In this document: positions 7,056 to 13,771 of the stretch, piece by piece
Layout: every line of letters starts with the position of its first letter
Position numbering within the stretch: position 1 is the stretch's first letter
NCBI GenBank assembly: GCA_949289715.1
Contig: CASEPJ010000081.1
Span: forward strand, 1 to 13,771
Reading direction: 5' to 3'
Source: an uncultured Clostridia bacterium
Lineage (GTDB): Bacteria; Bacillota; Clostridia; Christensenellales; CASEPJ01
Length of the DNA: 13,771 nucleotides
The notes under the pieces: generated by a model
The model's input: only the letters and a program-made list of their open reading frames with translations
What the model was told of the DNA's origin: nothing
Databases searched by the model: none
Translations under genes and position numbers: made by a program

Positions 7056-8483
7056 ATGAATAATATTTACGAGACCCCTTTATGTCAACGTTACGCAAGC
7101 GAAAAAATGCAGAAAATATTTTCTAACGATACTAAATTTTCCACTTGGCGTAAACTTTGGATTGCTCTTGCGGAATCGGAGAAAGAATTGGGAATAGATA
7201 TCACCGACGAGCAGATTAAAGAAATGAAAGAGCATATTTACGATATTAATTACGAAACGGCTAAAGCCAGAGAAAAAATTGTGCGTCATGACGTTATGAG
7301 CCACATTTATGCATATGGAGAACTTTGCCCCAAAGCAAAACCCATAATTCATCTTGGTGCAACATCCTGCTTTGTAGGCGATAATACCGATATTATTCAA
7401 ATGAAAGAGGGATTGCTACAAATTAAACGTTTGCTGGTTAACGCCATAAAAGCGGTTGCCGATTTTGCGGACAAATATAAAAATCAGGCAACTTTAGCTT
7501 ATACGCATTTTCAGGCGGCTCAACCTACAACGGTGGGTAAACGTGCGACTTTGTGGCTACAGGATTTAATGTTCGATTTAGATAAACTCGATTTTGTTTT
7601 AAACAATTTAAAGCTTTTAGGGTGCAAAGGAACTACGGGAACGGGAGCCAGCTTTTTAGAACTTTTTAACGGAGATAAAGAAAAGGTAAAACAGTTAGAA
7701 ATTAAAATTGCGGAAAAAATGGGTTTTAAAGGCGTTTATGCTGTAAGCGGGCAGACATATTCAAGAAAAGTGGATTTCGAAGTTTTATCGGTACTTTCGT
7801 CTATAGCTCAAAGTGCGCATAAATTTTCCAACGATATTAGGTTGCTTTCCCATTTAAAAGAATTCGACGAACCCTTTGAGAGCGGACAGGTAGGTTCTTC
7901 GGCAATGGCATATAAGAGAAATCCCATGAGAAGCGAAAGGATTGCCTCTTTAGCTAGATATGTAATTGCCGATTTGATGAATCCCGCCGTTACGGCAAGT
8001 GCACAATGGTTTGAAAGAACGTTGGACGATTCTGCCAACAGAAGAATAAGTATTCCGGAAGGGTTCCTTGCGACCGACGCTATATTGTCTTTATATATTA
8101 ATATTATCAGCGGTGTAAGTGTTTATCCTAAAATTATCGAAAAACATTTAAACGACGAAATTCCTTTTATGGCTACCGAAAATATTTTGATGCATTGCGT
8201 TCAAAAAGGAGGGGACAGACAGGAATTGCACGAGGCTATAAGAGAGTTATCCGTTGCCACTGCTAAAAGCATAAAAGCGGAAGGAAAAAAGAACGATTTG
8301 CTGGAGAGAATTTTACATGATAAGCGTTTTTACATAACAAAAGACGAATTAAAAAATTTGCTTTCATACGATAAATTCATAGGTCTTTCAATAGATCAGA
8401 CCGAGGATTATTTAAAAACGGTAAAAGAAAAACTAAACGAAAACTCCTCATTTTTGGGAGTGAATGTCGAAATAAATGTTTAA
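7056..8483 (+). CDS. purB: Adenylosuccinate lyase
   Basis: Catalyses two fumarate-releasing steps of purine synthesis: SAICAR to AICAR and adenylosuccinate to AMP; cytoplasmic homotetramer of the fumarase/aspartase superfamily. At 475 residues it is the longer form of the family. The catalytic-base region is THFQAAQPT (150-158), with His151 as the conserved histidine. The superfamily signature is SSAMAYKRNP (281-290), the flexible loop with the reactive serine, followed by MRSERI. The start is set by AAGGAG (7041-7046), nine bases before the ATG. It is the first gene of a tight unit: the ribosome site of dapF overlaps its stop codon. With guaA two genes on, it covers the last steps of both the AMP and GMP branches. 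Confidence 0.97.
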   Translation: MNNIYETPLCQRYASEKMQKIFSNDTKFSTWRKLWIALAESEKELGIDITDEQIKEMKEHIYDINYETAKAREKIVRHDVMSHIYAYGELCPKAKPIIHLGATSCFVGDNTDIIQMKEGLLQIKRLLVNAIKAVADFADKYKNQATLAYTHFQAAQPTTVGKRATLWLQDLMFDLDKLDFVLNNLKLLGCKGTTGTGASFLELFNGDKEKVKQLEIKIAEKMGFKGVYAVSGQTYSRKVDFEVLSVLSSIAQSAHKFSNDIRLLSHLKEFDEPFESGQVGSSAMAYKRNPMRSERIASLARYVIADLMNPAVTASAQWFERTLDDSANRRISIPEGFLATDAILSLYINIISGVSVYPKIIEKHLNDEIPFMATENILMHCVQKGGDRQELHEAIRELSVATAKSIKAEGKKNDLLERILHDKRFYITKDELKNLLSYDKFIGLSIDQTEDYLKTVKEKLNENSSFLGVNVEINV

Positions 8484-8492
8484 GGAGTTACA

Positions 8493-9347
8493 ATGAATAC
8501 GGTTGAGAAAAAACTTTCGTTTGTAAAAATGGAAGGCATAGGAAACGATTATATATATTTCGATTGTTTTAAAGAAAAAATCGAAAAACCGTCTGAGCTT
8601 GCCGTAGCGCTTTCAAACAGACATTTCGGCATAGGGGGTGACGGTATAGTTCTGATTTGCCCTTCGGTAGTTGCGGATGCAAAAATGAGAATGTTCAATG
8701 CGGACGGTAGCGAAGGTAAAATGTGCGGTAACGCAATTCGCTGCGTTGCCAAATATCTTTACGACCATAATTTGGTCAAAAAAAATGTCATTACCATAGA
8801 AACGTTAAGCGGCATTAAAACTTTAAAATTATTTTTTAAAGACAGAAAAACAGTTAAAGTTACCGTAAATATGGGAAGAGCTGTTACCGATGCGGCGGAA
8901 ATACCCGTTGAATTAGGCGTGAAAGAGGTTATTAACAAAAAAGTAAAAATTGCAGACGGCGAATATGCGATAACCTGCGTTTCCATGGGCAATCCCCATT
9001 GCGTGGTTTTTGTGAACGACGTTAGCGGTATAGATATTGAAAAAATCGGTCCTAAGTTTGAAAATAATAAGATTTTCCCCGAAAGAGTGAACACCGAATT
9101 TGTTAAAGTTATTGATAAAAACCGCATAAAAATGCGTGTTTGGGAAAGAGGCAGTGGCGAAACGCTTGCTTGCGGTACGGGTGCATGCGCTGCAGTAGCA
9201 GCTTGTGTTTTAAACGGCTTTGTGAATTCGAGTGAGGATGTTGTAGTTGAACTTCTCGGCGGAGAATTGATTATAAATTATACAAAAGAAAGGGTTTTAA
9301 TGACGGGTCCCGCCCGTGAAGTATTCAAAGGAGAATTTAAAATTTAA
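8493..9347 (+). CDS. dapF: Diaminopimelate epimerase
   Basis: Converts LL-diaminopimelate to meso-diaminopimelate, used for lysine and for peptidoglycan cross-links; a cofactor-free two-cysteine racemase in the cytoplasm. It is 284 residues, the usual size. The two catalytic cysteines are in their expected settings: Cys78 in MCGNAIRC and Cys227 in ACGTGACAA. The N-terminal FVKMEGIGNDYIYFD block is also typical, as is the FGIGGDGI segment. It starts nine bases after purB; AAGGAG at 8482-8487 overlaps the purB stop. Its stop codon overlaps the guaA start by one base (TAATG at 9345-9349), so translation is probably coupled. Its substrate is made by the dapL product encoded 1.7 kb downstream. Its place between two purine genes is unusual. 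Confidence 0.98.
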   Translation: MNTVEKKLSFVKMEGIGNDYIYFDCFKEKIEKPSELAVALSNRHFGIGGDGIVLICPSVVADAKMRMFNADGSEGKMCGNAIRCVAKYLYDHNLVKKNVITIETLSGIKTLKLFFKDRKTVKVTVNMGRAVTDAAEIPVELGVKEVINKKVKIADGEYAITCVSMGNPHCVVFVNDVSGIDIEKIGPKFENNKIFPERVNTEFVKVIDKNRIKMRVWERGSGETLACGTGACAAVAACVLNGFVNSSEDVVVELLGGELIINYTKERVLMTGPAREVFKGEFKI

Positions 9348-10870
9348 TGAATCAAAAAGTTTTGGTGCTTGATTTCGGCGGTCAATATAAAGAACTGATT
9401 GCAAGAAGGGTAAGAGAATTAAATGTTTTAAGTATTGTTAAACCGGGCGGAATTTCGGCGGAAGAAATTAAAAAAATCGCCCCTATCGGTATTATTTTGA
9501 CGGGAGGCCCCAACAGCGTTTACGGCGGGAACGCTCCCGAATGCGATAAGGAAATTTTTAATTTAAATATACCGGTTTTGGGAATATGTTACGGTCATCA
9601 GCTTATGTGCTATATGCTCGGCGGAAAGGTAAAAAGCTGTAATGTTTCGGAATACGGCAAAATTGACGTTACGTTGAATAACGAATGTCTTTTATTTGAG
9701 GGATTAACCGGCGAACAGTCGGTGTTGATGAGCCACACCGATTATGTGTGCGAACTTCCGCAAGGCTTTGTTAAAACGGGCTATTCAAATGATTGCCCTA
9801 TAGTCGCAATGGAAAATTCCGCTAAAAAACTTTACGGAGTACAGTTCCATCCCGAAGTGGAAACCACAAAGCACGGAAAAAGAATTTTAAAAAATTTCCT
9901 TGTTAAAATCTGCCATGCAAAAAGAGATTATTCTATGGATGATTTCATAGAAGAAAAAATTAAGGAAATTAAAGAACAAGTTAAATCGGAAAAGGTCATT
10001 TTGGGGCTGTCCGGCGGGGTGGATTCTTCCGTTTGTGCTGCGCTTTTATCAAAAGCCATTCCGGGGCAGCTTGTGTGTATTTTTGTAGACCACGGGTTTA
10101 TGAGAAAAAACGAGGGCGACGAAATAGAACGGGCGTTTAAAGACAAAGAAGTAAAATTTGTTAGAATAAATGCAGAACAACGTTTTTTAGAAAAGGTTAA
10201 AGGCGTTACCGATCCCGAAACAAAAAGAAAGATTATAGGAAAGGAATTTGTTTCCGTATTTGAGGAAGAAGCAAAAAAATTCGGAGATGCCAAACTTCTT
10301 GCGCAAGGCACGATTTATCCCGATGTTATAGAATCGGGTGCGGATAACACCGCAAATATAAAAAGTCATCACAATGTAGGCGGATTGCCCAAGGATATGC
10401 TTTTTACCGGATTAGTGGAACCTTTAAGAACGCTGTTTAAAGACGAAGTGAGAAAAATAGGGGCAAGATTAGGTCTGCCCGATTATCTCGTCAATAGGCA
10501 GCCTTTTCCCGGTCCAGGACTTGCTGTTAGGTGTATAGGCGAACTTACAAAGGAAAAACTTGATATTTTAAGAGAGGCAGATGCGATTTTCAGAGCGGAA
10601 ATGGAAAAACATAAAGTCAAGGCCAATCAGTATTTTGCTGTTTTAACTAATTTAAGGTCGGTTGGAGTTATGGGAGATTTCAGAACATACGATTATACCG
10701 TTGCTTTAAGAGCTGTAAAAACAACGGATTTTATGACGGCGGAGTATGTTAAAATTCCTCATTATGTATTAGAAACCGTTTCTTCCAGAATTGCAAACGA
10801 AGTTAAAGGAGTCAGCAGAATCGTTTACGACATTACAGGTAAACCTCCGGCAACTATAGAGTGGGAATAA
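9347..10870 (+). CDS. guaA: GMP synthase (glutamine-hydrolysing)
   Basis: Converts XMP to GMP using ATP and ammonia drawn from glutamine; cytoplasmic. At 507 residues it is the full two-domain enzyme. The N-terminal class I glutamine amidotransferase carries the catalytic triad Cys81 (GICYGHQ), His168 and Glu170 (FHPEVE). The ATP-pyrophosphatase domain has the P-loop LSGGVDSS (221-228). The C-terminal dimerisation domain contains the RQPFPGPGLAVR stretch and ends with the usual GKPPATIEWE. The ATG overlaps the dapF stop by one base; AAAGGAG at 9327-9333 is 13 bases upstream, rather far, which supports coupling to dapF translation. It is the last gene of the purB operon; a possible terminator hairpin follows about 50 bases on. 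No guanine-responsive element was seen. Confidence 0.98.
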   Translation: MNQKVLVLDFGGQYKELIARRVRELNVLSIVKPGGISAEEIKKIAPIGIILTGGPNSVYGGNAPECDKEIFNLNIPVLGICYGHQLMCYMLGGKVKSCNVSEYGKIDVTLNNECLLFEGLTGEQSVLMSHTDYVCELPQGFVKTGYSNDCPIVAMENSAKKLYGVQFHPEVETTKHGKRILKNFLVKICHAKRDYSMDDFIEEKIKEIKEQVKSEKVILGLSGGVDSSVCAALLSKAIPGQLVCIFVDHGFMRKNEGDEIERAFKDKEVKFVRINAEQRFLEKVKGVTDPETKRKIIGKEFVSVFEEEAKKFGDAKLLAQGTIYPDVIESGADNTANIKSHHNVGGLPKDMLFTGLVEPLRTLFKDEVRKIGARLGLPDYLVNRQPFPGPGLAVRCIGELTKEKLDILREADAIFRAEMEKHKVKANQYFAVLTNLRSVGVMGDFRTYDYTVALRAVKTTDFMTAEYVKIPHYVLETVSSRIANEVKGVSRIVYDITGKPPATIEWE

Positions 10871-10920
10871 AATTATAAAAAAGTTATTTGCCTTTTACTA
10901 TTTTCGAAATTGAATGGTTA

Positions 10921-10950
10921 CCGATTAATTTTTTTCATTAGTCGGGATTT
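10921..10950 (+). terminator. Hairpin after guaA, possible terminator
   Basis: CCGATTAAT (10921-10929) pairs with ATTAGTCGG (10937-10945) over nine positions with one G-U, loop TTTTTTC plus one T. The T run after the stem is short (GATTTT), so termination may be inefficient and some reading into dapL is possible. Confidence 0.4.
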
Positions 10951-11034
10951 TAAATGATTGTTACGATGTATTTATAGACAGACGGTCGATACTTTTGACA
11001 AAGTAAAACTAAAAAGCCATAAAGGAGCTATATT

Positions 11035-12222
11035 ATGAAAATAAATTCGAATTTTCTTAACGTGAAAGAAAGTTATCTTTTTTCTACGGTTAACAAGAAA
11101 ATAAATGAGTATAAAGAAACACATAAGGATTGTAATATAATTAGATTGGGTATAGGCGACGTTACCTTGCCGTTACCTAAAGTTTGCGTTGAAGCAATGG
11201 AAAAAGCTACCAAGGAAATGGGAGTTAAAGAAACTTTTAAAGGTTACGGCGACGAGCAGGGATACGGATTTTTAACGCAGGCAGTTTCAAATTATTATGC
11301 AAAAAAAGGTATTGTGTTAGATAAAAAAGAAATTTTTATTTCCGACGGAGCAAAGAGCGATTTAGGAAATATTTTGGATATTTTTTCTATAGAAAATACT
11401 GTATTGATTCCCGACCCGGTATATCCCGTTTATGTGGATACCAATATTATGGCGGGCAGAAAAATTAATTTTATAAACGGCAATTACGAAAATAATTTTT
11501 TACCTCTTCCCGACGAAAACACAGTAGGAGATATTATTTATTTATGTTCACCCAATAATCCTACCGGTTCGGTATATAATAAAGAACAATTAAAAATATG
11601 GGTTGATTTTGCCATTAAAAATAATTCGTTAATATTATTCGATGCCGCCTACGAGGCTTTTATTACCGATAAAAATTTGCCGACAAGTATTTATGAGATA
11701 GAAGGAGCGAAAAAATGCGCAATAGAATTTTGTTCGCTTTCAAAAACCGCCGGATTTACCGGTACAAGATGCGGCTATACGGTAGTTCCCAATGACCTGG
11801 AATATGACGGTGTAAAATTAAATAAATTATGGTTAAGGCGCCAAACTACTAAATTTAACGGTGTAGCATATATAGTTCAACGAGGGGCAGAAGCCGTTTT
11901 TACAAATAGAGGATATCAAGAAACCCGCAAAAACATAGCATATTATTTGGAAAACGCAAAAATTATAGGCGAAACGTTGAGAAAACTCGGAATTTGGTAC
12001 GTCGGCGGGGAAAATTCTCCCTACATTTGGTTAAAATGCCCTAAAGACATGAAAAGTTGGGAATTTTTCGATTATCTTTTAGATAAAGCAAATATTGTTG
12101 GTACTCCCGGAGCAGGTTTCGGTGAAAACGGAGAAGGCTATTTCAGATTGACGGCATTCGGTTCGAGAGAAAACGTAATCGAGGCTATGAAAAGGCTGGA
12201 AAAACTCGATTTATTCAAATAA
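11035..12222 (+). CDS. dapL: LL-diaminopimelate aminotransferase
   Basis: Makes LL-diaminopimelate from tetrahydrodipicolinate in one step with glutamate as amino donor, bypassing the succinyl or acetyl branches; a PLP-dependent fold-type I aminotransferase in the cytoplasm. It is 395 residues, slightly shorter than plant and chlamydial members. The PLP lysine is Lys237 in SLSKTAGFTGTRCGY. The N-terminal segment IIRLGIGDVTLPLP, the substrate-binding FKGYGDEQGYG, and the PDPVYPVYVD and CSPNNPTG blocks are typical of DapL. AAGGAG at 11022-11027 sits seven bases before the ATG. It follows guaA after 164 bases. Together with dapF it supplies the two steps from tetrahydrodipicolinate to meso-diaminopimelate. 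No clear promoter was found; a TTGACA at 10995 is too close to the start to serve. Confidence 0.95.
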   Translation: MKINSNFLNVKESYLFSTVNKKINEYKETHKDCNIIRLGIGDVTLPLPKVCVEAMEKATKEMGVKETFKGYGDEQGYGFLTQAVSNYYAKKGIVLDKKEIFISDGAKSDLGNILDIFSIENTVLIPDPVYPVYVDTNIMAGRKINFINGNYENNFLPLPDENTVGDIIYLCSPNNPTGSVYNKEQLKIWVDFAIKNNSLILFDAAYEAFITDKNLPTSIYEIEGAKKCAIEFCSLSKTAGFTGTRCGYTVVPNDLEYDGVKLNKLWLRRQTTKFNGVAYIVQRGAEAVFTNRGYQETRKNIAYYLENAKIIGETLRKLGIWYVGGENSPYIWLKCPKDMKSWEFFDYLLDKANIVGTPGAGFGENGEGYFRLTAFGSRENVIEAMKRLEKLDLFK

Positions 12223-12257
12223 ATTAAGAATTTATTTTAATTTATTGCTTTTATTAC

Positions 12258-12286
12258 TTGACCTTTAAGTTTTTGTGTGATAAACT
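12258..12286 (+). promoter_or_regulatory. Promoter of the DAHP synthase attenuator transcript
   Basis: TTGACC (12258-12263), a 17-base spacer and TAAACT (12281-12286) with TG one base upstream of the -10 (extended -10). The start near 12293 is just ahead of the leader peptide's ribosome site, exactly where an attenuator transcript should begin. Confidence 0.7.
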
Positions 12287-12311
12287 ATTTACCGAAAAAA
12301 GAGAGGATATT

Positions 12312-12398
12312 ATGGTAAAAATGTTCAACAGCAATTCTTTTTATTATTATTTCGGCTTTGCCTTTTATGCAGGTAAAGTTAATTTTGCTGTGGAATAA
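12312..12398 (+). CDS. Phe/Tyr-rich leader peptide of the DAHP synthase attenuator
   Basis: A 28-codon open frame with its own ribosome site (GAGAGG, 12301-12306, five bases before the ATG) and a UAA stop. Ten of 28 residues are aromatic: six Phe and four Tyr, with no Trp. Eight of the ten residues at positions 10-19 are aromatic, including Phe-Tyr-Tyr-Tyr-Phe. Its role would be as a sensor: ribosomes stall in the run when charged tRNA-Phe or tRNA-Tyr is scarce. Its own coding bases form RNA segments 1 (12324-12334, codons 5-8) and 2 (12384-12395, the last four sense codons). It resembles in design the E. coli pheL leader. A second in-frame ATG is codon 4. The peptide itself probably has no function after synthesis. 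The frame, ribosome site and composition are seen directly; the sensing role is inferred. Confidence 0.85.
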   Translation: MVKMFNSNSFYYYFGFAFYAGKVNFAVE

Positions 12399-12457
12399 AT
12401 TATTTATGACTTTAATTATCGGTAAAATCCACAGTAAATATACTGTGGATTTTTTTT
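12324..12457 (+). promoter_or_regulatory. Four-segment transcription attenuator controlling DAHP synthase
   Basis: Segment 1 is 12324-12334, segment 2 is 12384-12395, segment 3 is 12428-12438 and segment 4 is 12441-12453. Pairing 1:2 (UUCAACAGCAA with UUGCUGUGGAA) has ten Watson-Crick pairs and one mismatch. Pairing 2:3 (UUUGCUGUGGA with UCCACAGUAAA) has eleven pairs, one of them G-U; it would use up the left arm of the terminator. Pairing 3:4 is the terminator. Stalling in the aromatic run covers segment 1 and frees 2 to pair with 3, so transcription reads through. A ribosome at the stop codon (12396-12398) covers segment 2, so 3:4 forms and transcription stops. With no translation, 1:2 forms and transcription also stops. 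The complementarities are read directly; the mechanism is by analogy with trp and phe attenuators. Confidence 0.87.
12424..12457 (+). terminator. Attenuator terminator (3:4 hairpin)
   Basis: A perfect 13-bp stem (12424-12436 with 12441-12453, core TCCACAGTA/TACTGTGGA), a four-base loop, and eight T in a row (12450-12457). It lies between the leader peptide and the DAHP synthase gene, 112 bases upstream of the structural start, so it can only be a conditional terminator. Confidence 0.95.
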
Positions 12458-12482
12458 AAATATAATAATGTTTATGCTTTAT

Positions 12483-12513
12483 TTAAATACTGTATTTAAT
12501 AAAAATAAATACA
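12483..12513. repeat. Overlapping inverted repeats between attenuator and DAHP synthase
   Basis: TTAAATAC-T-GTATTTAA (12483-12499) is a perfect palindrome with eight-base arms. Its right half also pairs with a third copy: TGTATTTA (12491-12498) with TAAATACA (12506-12513) across seven bases. The middle element can thus pair with either neighbour. It could be an operator or a leader RNA switch, or chance in AT-rich sequence. Confidence 0.4.
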
Positions 12514-12554
12514 ATAAATAAAATTATAAATTAATAGCTTTAATACATAAAGTT

Positions 12555-12564
12555 AAAGAGGTGG
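12555..12564 (+). promoter_or_regulatory. Ribosome site that fixes the DAHP synthase start
   Basis: AAAGAGGTGG is a strong Shine-Dalgarno match. It contains the GTG at 12561, which would otherwise be read as the start three codons earlier, and is well spaced (five bases) from the ATG at 12570. The ATG is therefore the true start. Confidence 0.85.
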
Positions 12565-12569
12565 CAATT

Positions 12570-13583
12570 ATGATTATTATTCCAAAACAGAATCCAAATC
12601 CCAAACAAATGGAGAGATTAATTGCGTGGCTTAAAAGCAACGGAGTAGGCGTTCATATAAGCCAAGGAGAAAACAGAACGGTTATAGGACTGATAGGAGA
12701 TACTTCTAAAATAGATATAGACCTTATAAGATCTTTGGATATTGTTGAAGATGTTAAAAGAATACAGGAGCCTTTTAAAAATGCAAACAGAAAATTTCAT
12801 CCCGAAGACACAATAATCGATGTAGCCGGAGTAAAAATAGGCGGCGGTAATTTTCAGATTATTGCCGGTCCCTGTTCGGTTGAAAGTGAAGAACAAATAA
12901 TCGAAGTTGCCGAATCGGTAAAGAAGTCGGGTGCAAAAATGTTGAGGGGAGGAGCCTTCAAACCCCGTACATCTCCATATGCTTTTCAAGGATTGAGAGG
13001 AGACGGTCTAAAACTTTTGCTGGAAGCAAAAAATGCTACCGGCCTACCCATAGTTACGGAAATTATGGATTTGAATCAGCTAAATCTCTTTGATGATGTG
13101 GATGTTATTCAGGTAGGAGCAAGAAATATGCAGAATTTCGAACTGCTAAAAGAACTCGGCCATACGAATAAAGTTATTTTGTTGAAAAGAGGTTTAGCCA
13201 ACACTTTACAGGAATTGCTTATGAGTGCGGAATATATAATGGCAGGAGGAAACGAAAAAATAATACTCTGCGAAAGAGGTATTAGGACATTTGAAACATA
13301 TACAAGAAATACGTTGGATTTGTCGGCAATTCCCGTACTTAAAGGATTAACGCATCTCCCCGTAATTGTGGACCCCAGTCATTCAACGGGATATTCAAAA
13401 TATGTTATGCCTATGGCGCTTGCCGCTACGGCTGCCGGAGCAGACGGACTTATTATAGAAGTTCATAACAATCCTCAATATGCATTATGCGATGGTCAGC
13501 AATCGCTTACTATGGAGGCATTCGATAAATTAAGCAAACAAATCGAAGCGATAAGACCGTATGCTTATAAATATAATGTTTAG
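12570..13583 (+). CDS. aroF: 3-deoxy-7-phosphoheptulonate synthase (DAHP synthase), type I-beta with ferredoxin-like domain
   Basis: Condenses phosphoenolpyruvate and erythrose 4-phosphate, the first step of the shikimate pathway; cytoplasmic, metal-dependent. From the ATG it has 337 residues. Residues 1 to about 70 form the N-terminal ferredoxin-like domain found in Thermotoga-type enzymes, where it binds Tyr and Phe for feedback inhibition. The barrel follows: AGPCSVE with metal ligand Cys102, a KPRTSPYAFQG block, DPSHSTGY with His271, Glu297 in IEVH, and Asp308 near the end. These four match the family's metal-binding set. The gene sits downstream of a Phe/Tyr leader-peptide attenuator, so the same amino acids are likely to act on both transcription and enzyme. 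The symbol is the one commonly used for this type; naming among DAHP synthases varies between genomes. No strong terminator follows it. Confidence 0.96.
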   Translation: MIIIPKQNPNPKQMERLIAWLKSNGVGVHISQGENRTVIGLIGDTSKIDIDLIRSLDIVEDVKRIQEPFKNANRKFHPEDTIIDVAGVKIGGGNFQIIAGPCSVESEEQIIEVAESVKKSGAKMLRGGAFKPRTSPYAFQGLRGDGLKLLLEAKNATGLPIVTEIMDLNQLNLFDDVDVIQVGARNMQNFELLKELGHTNKVILLKRGLANTLQELLMSAEYIMAGGNEKIILCERGIRTFETYTRNTLDLSAIPVLKGLTHLPVIVDPSHSTGYSKYVMPMALAATAAGADGLIIEVHNNPQYALCDGQQSLTMEAFDKLSKQIEAIRPYAYKYNV

Positions 13584-13763
13584 TCTATGCTTAAAAAAAG
13601 TTTTTTAAATTATTAAAAGAATAATTAATTTAAATATTTACATTCCTATTTAATAAATAGGCGATGAAAAATTTGTAATTAATAAACGGCATTATAAATA
13701 TATAATGTTAAAAACGTAACGATATAATATTAAGTGTTGAAATATAATTCAAAGGAGTAATCA
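13584..13763. other. Intergenic region after DAHP synthase
   Basis: It contains an A/T-only hairpin at 13591-13608 and a 7-bp hairpin CCTATTT/AAATAGG at 13645-13661 without a T run, and several TATAAT strings with no convincing -35 partner. No leader peptide or strong terminator is seen, so cotranscription of the next gene with DAHP synthase is possible. Confidence 0.5.
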
Positions 13764-13771
13764 ATGAATAT
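13764..13771 (+). CDS. Start of the next gene, cut by the window edge
   Basis: An ATG at 13764 is preceded by AAAGGAG (13751-13757) at six bases, the best-spaced ribosome site type in this window. Only Met-Asn and part of a third codon are visible, so the product cannot be named. A further aromatic pathway gene is possible from context only. Confidence 0.55.

Noticed and set aside
10995..11023. TTGACA with CATAAA as a dapL promoter
   Set aside because: Transcription would start at or after the ribosome site, leaving almost no leader; the -10 is also poor.
12561..12569. GTG start for DAHP synthase three codons upstream
   Set aside because: The GTG is part of the strong Shine-Dalgarno stretch AAAGAGGTGG and has no ribosome site of its own; the ATG at 12570 is properly spaced and gives the family's usual N-terminus.
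13591..13608. Hairpin TTAAAAAA/TTTTTTAA as the DAHP synthase terminator
   Set aside because: A/T-only stem with a two-base loop; too unstable to call.

Overview
The window comes from an AT-rich bacterial chromosome that uses the standard code, with UGG for Trp and UAA stops on the complete genes. Gene content and signals suggest a low-GC Bacillota, probably an uncultured or host-associated clostridial lineage. The evidence is AsnA-type asparagine synthetase, DapL plus DapF lysine/peptidoglycan enzymes, a type I-beta DAHP synthase, strong AGGAG ribosome binding sites, sigma-A-like promoters and a tRNA with encoded CCA. The lineage is an inference; no rRNA or species marker is present.

Left part (1-5400): a large secreted lipoprotein of the GxGYxYP putative glycoside hydrolase type (129-2693, +) ends at a strong terminator. 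It is followed by a lone nucleotidyltransferase (2941-3762, -), a tRNA-Thr(CGU) (4140-4215, -) and a small three-helix membrane protein (4643-4978, -). Each of the last three has its own recognisable promoter, and the tRNA and membrane protein have terminators. Intergenic gaps are long and very AT-rich.

Middle (5399-10950): asnA (-) and the purB-dapF-guaA operon (+) diverge from a 649-base intergenic region that carries one convincing promoter for each. purB and guaA make AMP and GMP. dapF, inserted between them and overlapping guaA by one base, makes meso-diaminopimelate. A hairpin after guaA may end the unit.

Right part (10951-13771): dapL makes LL-diaminopimelate, the substrate of dapF. 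DAHP synthase follows, the first enzyme of aromatic amino acid synthesis. Between them lies the most interesting element of the window: a complete classical transcription attenuator. It has a good promoter, a ribosome binding site, a 28-codon leader peptide with 6 Phe and 4 Tyr (8 of 10 residues in one run), and four RNA segments that pair in mutually exclusive ways as 1:2, 2:3 and 3:4. The 3:4 helix is a 13-bp terminator followed by eight U. Segment 2 is exactly the last four sense codons of the leader peptide, so a ribosome reaching the stop codon would mask it. This reads as Phe/Tyr-sensing control of aromatic synthesis by ribosome stalling, in a lineage where T-box or protein control would be the usual expectation. 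The DAHP synthase also has an N-terminal ferredoxin-like domain of the kind that binds Tyr/Phe, so the same end products probably act twice. The first codons of another gene begin at the right edge.
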